Below, piece after piece: positions 17,407 through 26,385 of a stretch of DNA of 64,000 nt. The position numbers and the translations under genes were made by a program. The stretch is from Kitasatospora mediocidica KCTC 9733 (lineage in GTDB: Bacteria > Actinomycetota > Actinomycetes > Streptomycetales > Streptomycetaceae): NCBI RefSeq assembly GCF_000744225.1, contig NZ_JQLN01000007.1, forward strand, positions 1,364,001 through 1,428,000, given 5' to 3'. Position 1 is the first letter of the stretch, and each line of letters opens with the position of its first letter. The notes under the pieces are model-generated. The model was given only the letters and a program-made list of their open reading frames with translations, was not told the origin of the DNA and ran no database searches.

Positions 17407-17865
17407 TCAGAGCGCGCTGAGGGCCTTGAGGTACTCCTGCTCGTCACGGGCGTCCGGGAGGCCGTTGACGATCGACCAGCGCACCAGGCCGGCCTTGTCG
17501 ATCACGAAGGTGCCGCGCACCGCGCAGCCCTTCTCCTCGTCGAAGACGCCGTAGGCCCGGGAGGCCTCACCGTGCGGCCAGAAGTCGGAGAGCAGCGGGT
17601 ACTCCAGGCCCTCCCGGTCGGCGAAGACGCGCAGCGTGAAGGGCGAGTCGCAGGAGACCGCGAGCACCTGGACGTCGTCGTTCTGCAGGCGCGGCAGCTC
17701 GCGCTGGATCGCGCAGACCTCGCCGGTGCAGACCCCGGTGAAGGCGAACGGGTAGAAGACCAGGACGACGTTCTTCTCGCCCCGCAGGTCGGAGAGCCTG
17801 ATCAGCTCGCCGTGCTGGTTCTTGAGCTCGAAGTCAGGAGCCAGGGTGCCGGCCTCAATGGCCAT
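17407..17865 (-). CDS. Peroxiredoxin, AhpE/BCP type
   Basis: 152 residues from ATG 17865 behind GAGAGG. Thioredoxin-fold peroxidase: APDFELKNQHGE start, FYPFAFTGVCTGEVC with peroxidatic Cys46 and a second Cys51, SCDSPFTLRVFADREG, YPLLSDFWPHG and RGTFVIDKAG. This is the 1-Cys AhpE arrangement of actinobacteria, reducing hydroperoxides or peroxynitrite in the cytoplasm with a thiol partner not encoded nearby. Located between TerD and DUF3052 on the minus strand. Confidence 0.92.
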   Translation of the reverse strand: MAIEAGTLAPDFELKNQHGELIRLSDLRGEKNVVLVFYPFAFTGVCTGEVCAIQRELPRLQNDDVQVLAVSCDSPFTLRVFADREGLEYPLLSDFWPHGEASRAYGVFDEEKGCAVRGTFVIDKAGLVRWSIVNGLPDARDEQEYLKALSAL

Positions 17866-18067
17866 GGGTGAGACCTCTCTCAGCGGTGATCGCGGGTGAT
17901 CGCATCGGTATCGCATCGGTACCGCGGCCGCCGCGGCGGCCGCCCCGGCCACATCCTCGCATTCGTCGGGGTCGATTCGGCCGAACGGGTGAGGGCGCGA
18001 GTCGGCCGAGGGGGTTTCGCCCGGGGCGAACACGATCTCCGGCACACCCGCGACCGGGCCCGGACGC

Positions 18068-18107
18068 GGCAGGGCCCCGCCGGAGAAAGCTCCAGCGGGG
18101 CCCTGCC
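18068..18107 (-). terminator. Terminator hairpin after DUF3052 gene
   Basis: 13-bp perfect arms GGCAGGGCCCCGC (18068-18080) and GCGGGGCCCTGCC (18095-18107) with a 14-base loop, just downstream of the minus-strand DUF3052 stop. Confidence 0.85.
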
Positions 18108-18123
18108 GTGCGTTCCCGGAGAG

Positions 18124-18564
18124 TCAGCGCTTCCCGGACTTGGCTGCGGCCTTCGGCGTGGCAAGGCGGGTGCCGGCCCAGTCCTTGGCGACGGTCACCG
18201 AGCTGGTCTGGGAGAGCCCCGCGGTCTGCGCGGCATCGTTGATCTCATGCGCCTCGACGTGGCCGTCACGGCCCGTCTTCGGCGTGAGAAGCCAGATCAA
18301 CCCGCCCTCGGCCAGGTACTCCTGGGCGTCGACGAGGGCATCGGTGAGATCCCCGTCCTCCTCGCGGTGCCACAGCACGACGGCGTCGGCGACGTCGTCG
18401 TAGTCCTCGTCGACGAGCTCCGCACCGGTGATCTCCTCGATGCCCTCGCGGAGATCCTGGTCAGTGTCTTCGTCGTACCCGAGCTCCTGCACAATCTGGC
18501 CGGGCTCGAAGCCCAGTCGGTAAGCCGGGTTGGACTTGTCCGCGGGGTCCGCGGTCGCGCTCAC
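18124..18564 (-). CDS. DUF3052 conserved actinobacterial protein
   Basis: 146 residues from GTG 18564, chosen for GGAGG six bases upstream. Acidic and soluble, with family landmarks NPAYRLGFEPGQIVQELGYD, EEITGAELVDEDYDDVADAVVLW and GGLIWLLTPKTGRDGHVE, and a basic Ala-rich tail (TPKAAAKSGKR). DUF3052 is a small conserved actinobacterial family, often located beside aceE, whose function is unknown. Divergent from aceE across a 574-base region. Confidence 0.88.
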   Translation of the reverse strand: MSATADPADKSNPAYRLGFEPGQIVQELGYDEDTDQDLREGIEEITGAELVDEDYDDVADAVVLWHREEDGDLTDALVDAQEYLAEGGLIWLLTPKTGRDGHVEAHEINDAAQTAGLSQTSSVTVAKDWAGTRLATPKAAAKSGKR

Positions 18565-19138
18565 GGGAATAACCTCCAGTATTCGGCCTGGCATCGGCGC
18601 CAAGGCTGTGGCCGTAGTCCACACGGGACCGGCGGTTCGCGCAAGTACCCGACCCCCGATCCCACCCAAAGGTTGACGTGTCGTGGCAAGACACGCCGTT
18701 TCCTGTGTCGGGAATCACACCGATTTGCCCTTTTGTCGCCGGTTCGCCCATGCTGCGGATGCCGCTGGTCCGGCGGCCCCGCGAGGGGTCGTGGTGCCCG
18801 CGATGCGAACGGCATTCGAGTGCAACGCGATCACGGGCGTAGAGTCTCCTGTTGGCCCTCACCCCGGCCACCCGCCATCGGGCGGACGGGGAGCCTGAAG
18901 GCCTGGAGCACCTGGGAAATCCAGGTACCGCAGGCAGAGCAGGTACAGGTCGGACCACCTCTTCGTATCACCCGGTGGTGCGCGGACAGGCAACGAAGCC
19001 TTGCCGCACGCCAACTGACCGGATCACCCTACGGGTGAGAGGGTTACCCATCGGTAGAGATGACGGATCTCCGAGTTGCGGTACACGATGGAGGCGGCGC
19101 GACACACCTCTAGTTTCTACCGACAGTGAAGGAACAGC
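18565..19138. promoter_or_regulatory. Divergent DUF3052-aceE regulatory region
   Basis: 574 bases without a convincing gene. Three dyads are visible: CGTGTC/GACACG (18678-18683, 18691-18696) beside a TTGACG hexamer, ACCTGG/CCAGGT (18910-18915, 18921-18926) and GGCAA/TTGCC (18989-18993, 19001-19005). The last 200 bases are less GC-rich and may be a long aceE leader. Which dyad binds a regulator is unknown. Confidence 0.5.
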
Positions 19139-21889
19139 GTGGCTTCCGGATCCGATCGCAACCCGATCATCATTGGCGGCCTTCCGAGTCAGGTCCCGGA
19201 CTTCGATCCCGAGGAGACCGCGGAATGGCTGGAGTCGCTCGACGCGGCCATTGACGAGCGGGGGCGCGAGCGCGCCCGCTACCTCATGCTCCGCCTGATC
19301 GAGCGCGCCCGCGAGAAGCGTGTCGCCGTGCCCGAGATGCGCAGCACGGACTACGTCAACACCATCGCCACCAAGGACGAGCCGTTCTTCCCCGGCAACG
19401 AGGAGATCGAGCGCAAGGTCCTCAACGCGACCCGCTGGAACGCGGCCGTCATGGTCTCCCGGGCCCAGCGCCCGGGCATCGGCGTCGGCGGCCACATCGC
19501 CACCTTCGCCTCGTCCGCGTCGCTCTACGACGTGGGCTTCAACTACTTCTTCCGGGGCAAGGACGCGGACGGCGAGTCCGGCGACCAGATCTTCTTCCAG
19601 GGTCACGCCTCCCCCGGCATCTACGCCCGCGCCTTCCTCCTGGACCGACTGAGCGAGCAGCAGCTCGACGCGTTCCGCCAGGAGAAGTCCAAGGCGCCGT
19701 ACGGCCTCTCCAGCTACCCGCACCCGCGGCTGATGCCGGACTTCTGGGAGTTCCCGACCGTCTCGATGGGCCTCGGCCCGCTCGGCGCGATCTACCAGGC
19801 CCGGATGAACCGCTACCTGGAGCACCGCGGCATCAAGGACACCTCCGCGTCGCACGTCTACGCCTTCCTCGGCGACGGCGAGATGGACGAGCCGGAGTCG
19901 CTCGGCCAGCTCTCGCTCGCCTCCCGCGAGGGCCTGGACAACCTCACCTTCGTGGTCAACTGCAACCTGCAGCGCCTCGACGGCCCGGTCCGCGGCAACG
20001 GCAAGATCATCCAGGAGCTGGAGTCGCAGTTCCGCGGCGCCGGCTGGAACGTCATCAAGCTGATCTGGGACCGCAGCTGGGACCCGCTGCTGGCGCAGGA
20101 CCGCGACGGCGTGCTGGTCAACAAGCTGAACACCACGGTGGACGGCCAGTTCCAGACCTACGCGACCGAGACCGGCGGGTACATCCGCGACCACTTCTTC
20201 GGTGGCGACCTGCGGCTGCGCCAGATGGTCGAGAACATGACCGACCAGCAGATCCAGCACCTGGGTCGCGGCGGCCACGACCACGCCAAGGTGTACGCGG
20301 CGTTCAAGGCGGCCCGCGAGCACGTCGGCCAGCCGACCGTGATCCTCGCCCAGACCGTCAAGGGCTGGACGCTGGGCCCGAACTTCGAGGGCCGCAACGC
20401 GACGCACCAGATGAAGAAGCTGACGGTCGAGGACCTGAAGCGCTTCCGCGACCGCCTGCACCTGCCGATCACGGACAAGCAGCTCGACGAGGGCTACCCG
20501 CCCTACTACCACCCGGGCAAGGACTCCGAAGAGATCCAGTACATGCACGACCGCCGCAAGGAGCTGGGCGGCTACATGCCGACCCGCAAGGTGCGGCCGC
20601 GTCAGCTGGAACTCCCGGGCGACGATGCGTACAAGGCCGTCAAGAAGGGCTCGGGCAACCAGACCATCGCCACCACCATGGCGTTCGTCCGGGTGCTCAA
20701 GGACCTGATGCGGGACAAGGGCATCGGCAACCGCTTCGTGCCGATCGCGCCGGACGAGTACCGCACCTTCGGCATGGACTCGCTCTTCCCGTCGGCGAAG
20801 ATCTACAACCCGCTCGGCCAGACCTACGAGTCGGTCGACCGTGATCTGCTGCTCGCCTACAAGGAGTCGCCGAGCGGCCAGATGCTGCACGACGGCATCT
20901 CGGAGGCCGGTTGCACCGCCTCGCTGATCGCCGCCGGTTCGTCGTACGCCACGCACGGCGAGCCGCTGATCCCGGTCTACGTCTTCTACTCGATGTTCGG
21001 GTTCCAGCGCACCGGCGACCAGTTCTGGCAGATGGCCGACCAGCTGGCCCGCGGCTTCGTGATCGGCGCCACGGCCGGCCGGACCACCCTCACGGGTGAG
21101 GGCCTGCAGCACGCGGACGGCCACTCGCACCTGCTGGCCTCGACCAACCCCGGCGTCGTCGCGTACGACCCGGCGTACGGCTTCGAGATCGCGCACATCA
21201 TGCAGGACGGCCTGCGGCGGATGTACGGCTCGTCGGCGGAGCACCCGCACGGCGAGGACGTCTTCTACTACATGACCGTCTACAACGAGCCGATCAAGAT
21301 GCCGGCCGAGCCCGAGAACGTGGACGTCGAGGGCATCCTCAAGGGTCTGCACCGGTACGCTCCGGCGACCGCCGGCCAGATCCCGGCCCAGATCCTCGCC
21401 TCGGGTGTGGCGGTGCCGTGGGCCCTGGAGGCCCAGCGCATCCTCGCCGAGGAGTGGAACGTGGCGGCCGACGTGTGGTCGGCGACCTCCTGGAACGAGC
21501 TGCGCCGCGACGCGGTGGAGGCCGAGGAGTTCAACCTGCTGCACCCCGAGGAGCCGCAGCGCGTCCCGTACGTGACCGCCAAGCTCCAGGGCGCCGAGGG
21601 CCCGTTCGTCGCCGTGTCCGACTGGATGCGTGCGGTGCCGGACCAGATCTCGCGCTGGGTGCCGGGCCAGTGGCAGTCGCTGGGTGCGGACGGGTTCGGC
21701 TTCGCCGACACCCGTGGCGCGGCCCGTCGCTTCTTCCACATCGACCCGCAGTCGGTCGTGCTCAGCGTGCTCACCGAGCTCGCCAAGCAGGGCAAGGTCG
21801 ACCGCAGCGCGCTCAAGGAGGCGATCGACCGCTACCAGCTGCTGGACGTGTCGGCCGCCCACCCGGGTGCCGCGGGCGGCGACGCCTGA
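19139..21889 (+). CDS. aceE: Pyruvate dehydrogenase E1 component, homodimeric type
   Basis: 916 residues from GTG 19139 behind AAGGAA, full length for homodimeric AceE. The thiamine-diphosphate motif is GDGEMDEPE (from residue 245) with NCN about 30 residues on. E1-specific stretches include FFQGHASPGIYARAFL, SSYPHPRLMPDFWEFPTVSMGLG, FGFQRTGDQFW and GRTTLTGEGLQHADGHSH. It decarboxylates pyruvate and acetylates the E2 lipoyl domain; E2 and E3 are not in this window, as usual in actinomycetes. Strong terminator follows. Confidence 0.98.
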   Translation: MASGSDRNPIIIGGLPSQVPDFDPEETAEWLESLDAAIDERGRERARYLMLRLIERAREKRVAVPEMRSTDYVNTIATKDEPFFPGNEEIERKVLNATRWNAAVMVSRAQRPGIGVGGHIATFASSASLYDVGFNYFFRGKDADGESGDQIFFQGHASPGIYARAFLLDRLSEQQLDAFRQEKSKAPYGLSSYPHPRLMPDFWEFPTVSMGLGPLGAIYQARMNRYLEHRGIKDTSASHVYAFLGDGEMDEPESLGQLSLASREGLDNLTFVVNCNLQRLDGPVRGNGKIIQELESQFRGAGWNVIKLIWDRSWDPLLAQDRDGVLVNKLNTTVDGQFQTYATETGGYIRDHFFGGDLRLRQMVENMTDQQIQHLGRGGHDHAKVYAAFKAAREHVGQPTVILAQTVKGWTLGPNFEGRNATHQMKKLTVEDLKRFRDRLHLPITDKQLDEGYPPYYHPGKDSEEIQYMHDRRKELGGYMPTRKVRPRQLELPGDDAYKAVKKGSGNQTIATTMAFVRVLKDLMRDKGIGNRFVPIAPDEYRTFGMDSLFPSAKIYNPLGQTYESVDRDLLLAYKESPSGQMLHDGISEAGCTASLIAAGSSYATHGEPLIPVYVFYSMFGFQRTGDQFWQMADQLARGFVIGATAGRTTLTGEGLQHADGHSHLLASTNPGVVAYDPAYGFEIAHIMQDGLRRMYGSSAEHPHGEDVFYYMTVYNEPIKMPAEPENVDVEGILKGLHRYAPATAGQIPAQILASGVAVPWALEAQRILAEEWNVAADVWSATSWNELRRDAVEAEEFNLLHPEEPQRVPYVTAKLQGAEGPFVAVSDWMRAVPDQISRWVPGQWQSLGADGFGFADTRGAARRFFHIDPQSVVLSVLTELAKQGKVDRSALKEAIDRYQLLDVSAAHPGAAGGDA

Positions 21890-21906
21890 TCGTCGAGTGA
21901 CCGTTC

Positions 21907-21940
21907 GAGGGCCGGACTCCTTTCGGGGGGTCCGGCCCTC
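21907..21940 (+). terminator. aceE terminator
   Basis: GAGGGCCGGAC (21907-21917) and GTCCGGCCCTC (21930-21940) form an 11-bp stem 17 bases after the aceE stop. Confidence 0.88.
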
Positions 21941-21982
21941 GGGCGTTTCCGGTGGAGGGCCCGGCGGGTGTACCGATGAGCC

Positions 21983-23296
21983 ATGACCGTCGCCATCGCG
22001 CTCTTCACCCAGGACCTGCGGCTGCACGACAACCCCGTGCTGCGGGCCGCCCTCGGCTCGGCCGACGAGGTGGTGCCACTCTTCGTCCTGGACGACCGGG
22101 TGCGCGCGGCCGGCTTCGCCGTGCCCAACCGGGCGGCCTTCCTCGCCGACTGCCTGCGCGACCTGGACGCCGGGCTGCGCGAGCGCGGCGGGCGGCTGGT
22201 GCTGCGCACCGGCGAGGCGGTCGCGCAGACCGTACGGCTGGCGGAGCTGACCGGCGCGGTCTCGGTCCACCTGGCCGCCGGCGTGAGCGGCTTCGCGCAG
22301 CGCCGCGAGGAGCGGCTGCGGGCCGCGCTGGGCGAGCGTCTGGTGGTCCACGAGGCCGTGCTGACGGCCGTCGCCCCGGGCGCGGTCACGCCGGCCGGGA
22401 AGGACCACTACGCGGTGTTCACGCCGTACTTCAGGGCCTGGCAGCAGGCCGGGCTGCGGCGTCCGCTGGGCGCGCCGCGAACCGTCCGGGTGCCGGCGGA
22501 CGTCGAGGGCGACCCGGTGCCCGAGGTCCGGCCCGACTCACCCGGCCTGCCGGCCGGCGGCGAGAGCGCGGGCCGCGCCCGCTGGAACGCCTGGCAGGGC
22601 GACGGCTACGAGGAGTTGCACGACGACCTGGCGGGCGACGGGACGTCCCGCCTCTCGCCCTACCTGCACTTCGGCTGCCTCTCGGCGAACGAGCTGATCC
22701 AGCGCGGCGGCCCCGGCGAGGACGCCTTCGTCCGCCAACTGGCCTGGCGGGACTTCCACCACCAGGTGCTGGCCGCCCGCCCCGCCAGCGCGCACGCCGA
22801 CTACCGCGACCGGGGCGACGCCTGGCGCAAGGACCCCGCCGAGGTCGAGGCCTGGCGCACCGGCCGCACCGGCTACCCGATCGTGGACGCCGGGATGCGC
22901 CAACTCGCCCACGAGGGCTGGATGCACAACCGGGCCCGGCTGCTGACCGCGAGCTTCCTCGCCAAGACGCTCTACCAGGACTGGCGGGTCGGCGCGGCGC
23001 ACTTCCTCTCCCTGCTGGTGGACGGCGACGTGGCCAACAACCAGCTCAACTGGCAGTGGGTGGCCGGGACCGGCACCGACACCCGCCCCAACCGCGTCCT
23101 CAACCCGCTCGCCCAGGCCCGCCGCTTCGACCCCCGGGGCGACTACGTCCGCCGCTGGGTCCCGGAGTTGGCGGGCATCCCGGACCGCGCCGTCCACCAG
23201 CCGTGGCTGCTGCGCGAGAAGCCGGACTACCCCGCCCCCATCGTCGACCTGGCCACCGCCGGCCAACGCTTCCGCACCGCCCGGGGCCTGGACTGA
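21983..23296 (+). CDS. phr: Deoxyribodipyrimidine photolyase (CPD class I)
   Basis: 437 residues. N-terminal antenna-binding alpha/beta domain (about 1-130) begins VAIALFTQDLRLHDNPVL. The FAD-binding helical domain has SRLSPYLHFGCLS, WRDFHHQVL, YPIVDAGMRQL, GWMHNRARLLTASFL, DGDVANNQLNWQWVAGTGTD and PNRVLNPLAQARRFDPRGDYVRRWVPEL, all diagnostic of class I CPD photolyases. It repairs cyclobutane pyrimidine dimers using blue light. No partner gene is adjacent apart from a small acidic protein. Confidence 0.95.
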   Translation: MTVAIALFTQDLRLHDNPVLRAALGSADEVVPLFVLDDRVRAAGFAVPNRAAFLADCLRDLDAGLRERGGRLVLRTGEAVAQTVRLAELTGAVSVHLAAGVSGFAQRREERLRAALGERLVVHEAVLTAVAPGAVTPAGKDHYAVFTPYFRAWQQAGLRRPLGAPRTVRVPADVEGDPVPEVRPDSPGLPAGGESAGRARWNAWQGDGYEELHDDLAGDGTSRLSPYLHFGCLSANELIQRGGPGEDAFVRQLAWRDFHHQVLAARPASAHADYRDRGDAWRKDPAEVEAWRTGRTGYPIVDAGMRQLAHEGWMHNRARLLTASFLAKTLYQDWRVGAAHFLSLLVDGDVANNQLNWQWVAGTGTDTRPNRVLNPLAQARRFDPRGDYVRRWVPELAGIPDRAVHQPWLLREKPDYPAPIVDLATAGQRFRTARGLD

Positions 23297-23358
23297 CCCC
23301 TGCTCCGCTCGGCCCAACTCCCCGGGCAGCGAAGCCCGGTCGGCGCGATGATCGGCCC

Positions 23359-23529
23359 ATGAAGGACGAGATCATCGCCAGAGCCCGGTTCCTCCTCACC
23401 GACCTCCACCTCCCGCCCGTCGAGGCCAACACCCGCCTCAAGGACTACTTCCCCGACCTCGAACTCGAAGAACGCGCCCGCTACCTCCGCGAAGCCGACA
23501 CCCCACCCCCCGACCCCACGACCCCGTAG
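23359..23529 (+). CDS. 56-residue charged helical protein
   Basis: ATG 23359 opens a 56-residue frame: a charged N-terminal helix (MKDEIIARARFLLTDLHL), a middle with Pro-Val-Glu, an acidic helix (LKDYFPDLELEERARYLREA) and a Pro-rich end. No signal or membrane segment. It lies 62 bases after the photolyase on the same strand with no obvious ribosome binding site. Coding-like, unknown family; may be spurious. Confidence 0.45.
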   Translation: MKDEIIARARFLLTDLHLPPVEANTRLKDYFPDLELEERARYLREADTPPPDPTTP

Positions 23530-23601
23530 GAGTAGGCAACCACCGGGACGGCCACGAAGTAGTCGCCCGGTTTCACCCCCGCGCGACGGCGCCCGCGCGC
23601 A

Positions 23602-23641
23602 CCCGTGCCCGACCCGGTGGTGCGTTCGGGTCGGGCACGGG
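23602..23641. terminator. Bidirectional terminator
   Basis: 14-bp perfect arms CCCGTGCCCGACCC (23602-23615) and GGGTCGGGCACGGG (23628-23641) between the plus-strand small gene and the minus-strand efflux gene stop. Confidence 0.9.
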
Positions 23642-23650
23642 GGCGGTGGG

Positions 23651-25258
23651 TCAGACGTGGACGGCCGGGCCGGCGTCGGTGGTGCCGCGCTTGGCGAGGA
23701 GGCCGAGGAAGGCCGCGACGAGGGAGACGACGGCGGCGACGGTGAAGGCCGTGGACATGCCGCTGACGAAGGACGTGTGCACGGCTTCGACCACGCTGTG
23801 GGCCTGGGCCGGGGTGGCGCCCGGGCCGGCCTGCGCGATGCCCAGCTGGGCACCCTGCTTGACCTGGGCCAGCTGCTCGCCCTGGAGCGGCCCGAGGCCC
23901 GCCTTGGCCCAGTTGCCCGGCAGCACGTCGCCGACCCGGGCGGCCATCAGGGCGAGCAGGACGGCCGAACCGAGGCTGCCGCCGACCTGCATCGCGGCCT
24001 GCTGGAGGCCGCCCGCCACGCCGGAGAGGGCGAGCGGGGCGTTGCCGACCATCACCTCGGTGGCGCCGACCATGACCTGGCTGATGCCCAGGCCCATCAG
24101 CACGAACCAGAGCGACATCACCGCGCTGCCCGAGGTGGTGGTCAACGTGGACATCCCGGCCATCGACACGGTGGTGGCCAGCATGCCGACCACGATCGGG
24201 ATCCGCGGGCCGAGCTTGCCGACCGCCAGGCCGGCCGCCGGGGCGCCGATGATCATCATGCCGGTCATCGGCAGCAGGTGGACACCCGCCTGGACCGGCG
24301 TCATCCCGTGGACGTTCTGCAGGTAGAAGGTGACGAAGAAGATCGCGCCGAAGAACGCGAAGGCCATCAGCACCATCAGCAGGGCGCCCGCCGAGAGCGG
24401 CACCGAGCGGAACAGGCCGAGCGGGACCAGCGGCTCCTTCGCCCGGGTCTGCCAGAACGCGAAGGCGGCCATCGCCAGCACCGCGCCGATCAGGAAGGCC
24501 AGCGTCCGGCCGTCTCCCCAGCCCCAGGACGGCGCCTTGATGATGCCGAAGACCAGCATGAACATCGCGGCCGAGAGCAGCACGATGCCGGGGATGTCGA
24601 AGGACCGGACGGCGTTCTCGGCCTTCACGTCCTTGAGGATCCACAGGCCCAGCGCGACCGCGACCAGGCCGACCGGGATGTTGATGAAGAAGACCGACTG
24701 CCAGCTGACGTGCTCGACCAGCAGGCCGCCGACGATCGGCCCGGCCGCCGACGAGGCGCCGATCACGCCGGCCCAGATGCCGATGGCCATGTTCAGCTTC
24801 TCGAGCGGGAACGCACCGCGCAGCAGGCCGAGCGCGGCGGGCTGGAGCAGCGCGCCGAAGAGGCCCTGCAGCACCCGGAAGGCGATCACCGTCTGGATGT
24901 TGGTGGCGAAGGCGATCGCGGCCGAGCTCGCGGCGAACCCGGCCGCGCCGACCAGGAAGGTCGTCTTGTGGCCGAACCGGTCGCCGATCTTGCCCGCGGT
25001 GATCAGGAAGACCGCCAGCGCCAGCAGGTAACCGCTGGTCACCCACTGGATGTTGGCGGGCGAGGCGTGCAGGTCGGCCTGGATGACGGGGTTGGCGATG
25101 GCGACGACGGTGCCGTCGAGGGCCACCATCATCACGCCGACCGCCACGGTCAGCAGGGTCAGCCAGGGGTGCCCCTGGAGGCTGCGCCGTCCACCGGGCG
25201 GCTCGTTGCGCGGCGCGGTGGCGTCCGTCTTGGTGGTCGATACGTCGGACTGGCTCAT
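23651..25258 (-). CDS. DHA2-type MFS drug efflux transporter (14 TM)
   Basis: 535 residues with about 14 hydrophobic segments, the EmrB/QacA layout. Diagnostic motifs include VMMVALDGTVVAIANPVIQADL (motif D1 region), GKIGDRFGHKTTFL (motif A) and WRWVFFINIPVG-like (here WQSVFFINIPVGLVAVAL, motif C area). The protein exports hydrophobic drugs or metabolites using the proton gradient. Divergent from a TetR regulator with an operator-like palindrome between them, so the regulator is probably its repressor. Confidence 0.93.
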   Translation of the reverse strand: MSQSDVSTTKTDATAPRNEPPGGRRSLQGHPWLTLLTVAVGVMMVALDGTVVAIANPVIQADLHASPANIQWVTSGYLLALAVFLITAGKIGDRFGHKTTFLVGAAGFAASSAAIAFATNIQTVIAFRVLQGLFGALLQPAALGLLRGAFPLEKLNMAIGIWAGVIGASSAAGPIVGGLLVEHVSWQSVFFINIPVGLVAVALGLWILKDVKAENAVRSFDIPGIVLLSAAMFMLVFGIIKAPSWGWGDGRTLAFLIGAVLAMAAFAFWQTRAKEPLVPLGLFRSVPLSAGALLMVLMAFAFFGAIFFVTFYLQNVHGMTPVQAGVHLLPMTGMMIIGAPAAGLAVGKLGPRIPIVVGMLATTVSMAGMSTLTTTSGSAVMSLWFVLMGLGISQVMVGATEVMVGNAPLALSGVAGGLQQAAMQVGGSLGSAVLLALMAARVGDVLPGNWAKAGLGPLQGEQLAQVKQGAQLGIAQAGPGATPAQAHSVVEAVHTSFVSGMSTAFTVAAVVSLVAAFLGLLAKRGTTDAGPAVHV

Positions 25259-25412
25259 CGACAGGGCCTTCCAGGCGACTGGCGGAGTGGAGAAGGGCGC
25301 GGTGGCGCCCGGACCCCACCCGTCCCCACGAGCGTCCCGGTCGCGCGAGCGCCACCTTCCAGCAGATTATGGCAGTAGCTGACAATCGGCAAACACTGTC
25401 TTCTGTCGATCG

Positions 25413-25426
25413 CTGTCATCTGACAG
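25413..25426. promoter_or_regulatory. Candidate TetR operator, CTGTCA-TC-TGACAG
   Basis: A 6-bp perfect dyad with 2-base centre lies 17 bases before the TetR start and near the efflux gene start. A related half-site pair (TGACAA, ACTGTC) is visible at 25380-25400. Symmetry and position fit a TetR site controlling both divergent genes. Confidence 0.65.
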
Positions 25427-25443
25427 AGCGCTATCGTTGAGCC

Positions 25444-26118
25444 ATGGCTGCGACCCCCACGGCACCCCCCGCCACCGACGCCCCCTGCCGGGCGCTCGGC
25501 CTGCGCGAGCGCAAGAAGCAACGCACCCGGGACGCCTTGGTGGAGGCCGCGCACGGCCTCTTCCTCAGCCAGGGATACGCCCGCACCACCGTCGACGAGA
25601 TCGCCGCCGCGGTGGACGTCTCGCAGCGCACGTTCTTCCGCTATTTCGCGAACAAGGACGAGGCCGCGCTCGCCGTACTGGCCGACGCCGAGGACTACTT
25701 CATCGCGTGCCTGCGCCGCAGACCGGCCGAGGAGAACCCGGTGCAGGCGATGCGGGCCGCGATCACCGAGTCCTGGCGGGGCCTCGGCTCCGAGCACTCC
25801 GGCGGGGTGACCGCCGCACTGGAGCTGCTCCAGCTGATCGAGAGCACCCCCACCCTGCTCGCCGCCCACCTGCGCCGGACCACCGAGCAGGAGGGCGTGG
25901 TCGCCCAGGTGCTGGCCGACCGCGAGGGGCTGGACCCGGCGACCGACCTGCGGCCGCGACTGCTGGCCGCCGTCTTCGGGGCCGTCCTGCGGGTCTCGCA
26001 CCTGGCCTGGGGATCCGACCCGCTCCCGCAGCCGGGCGTCGGCCCCGAGGGCATGATCGCCATCATCGAACGCCACTTCGACCAGCTGGGCCCGGCCCTG
26101 GTCGGCGACTGGCGCTGA
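25444..26118 (+). CDS. TetR-family transcriptional regulator
   Basis: 224 residues; helix-turn-helix at about 20-65 (LRERKKQRTRDALVEAA, YARTTVDEIAAAVDVSQRTFFRYFANKDE), the signature of TetR/AcrR proteins. The ligand-binding domain is helical and unrecognised in detail. Adjacent and divergent to the MFS efflux gene, so it likely represses it and is relieved by a pump substrate. Ends with GLG-type residues DQLGPALVGDW. Confidence 0.93.
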   Translation: MAATPTAPPATDAPCRALGLRERKKQRTRDALVEAAHGLFLSQGYARTTVDEIAAAVDVSQRTFFRYFANKDEAALAVLADAEDYFIACLRRRPAEENPVQAMRAAITESWRGLGSEHSGGVTAALELLQLIESTPTLLAAHLRRTTEQEGVVAQVLADREGLDPATDLRPRLLAAVFGAVLRVSHLAWGSDPLPQPGVGPEGMIAIIERHFDQLGPALVGDWR

Positions 26119-26385
26119 CCCTGCCGCGCCCGCCCCCCACCGGCGCGCGCGCTCGCCCGGACGGGTGAGATGACGGGCTGACCGAGGCCCGCCGGCGAAC
26201 GATCTCCGAACGGACGGTGAAGGAGTACGCCGCGTCAAGCCCGAGTCGGTGTGACGGAAGCCACAGTTTGGCCCGTCTCCATCCTCCGTTCGGAACGAAT
26301 ACGCTGGCCGACTGTAGTTGGCATTCGCACGACCACCGGGCCCGGCCCGCAAACACGGTCATGGGTTTCCGAGGGAGTTGACGCG

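Noticed and set aside
18968..22408. Very long open frame antisense to aceE and part of phr
   Set aside because: High GC makes opposite-strand frames open; composition is His/Arg/Gly-rich and the sense gene is unambiguous.
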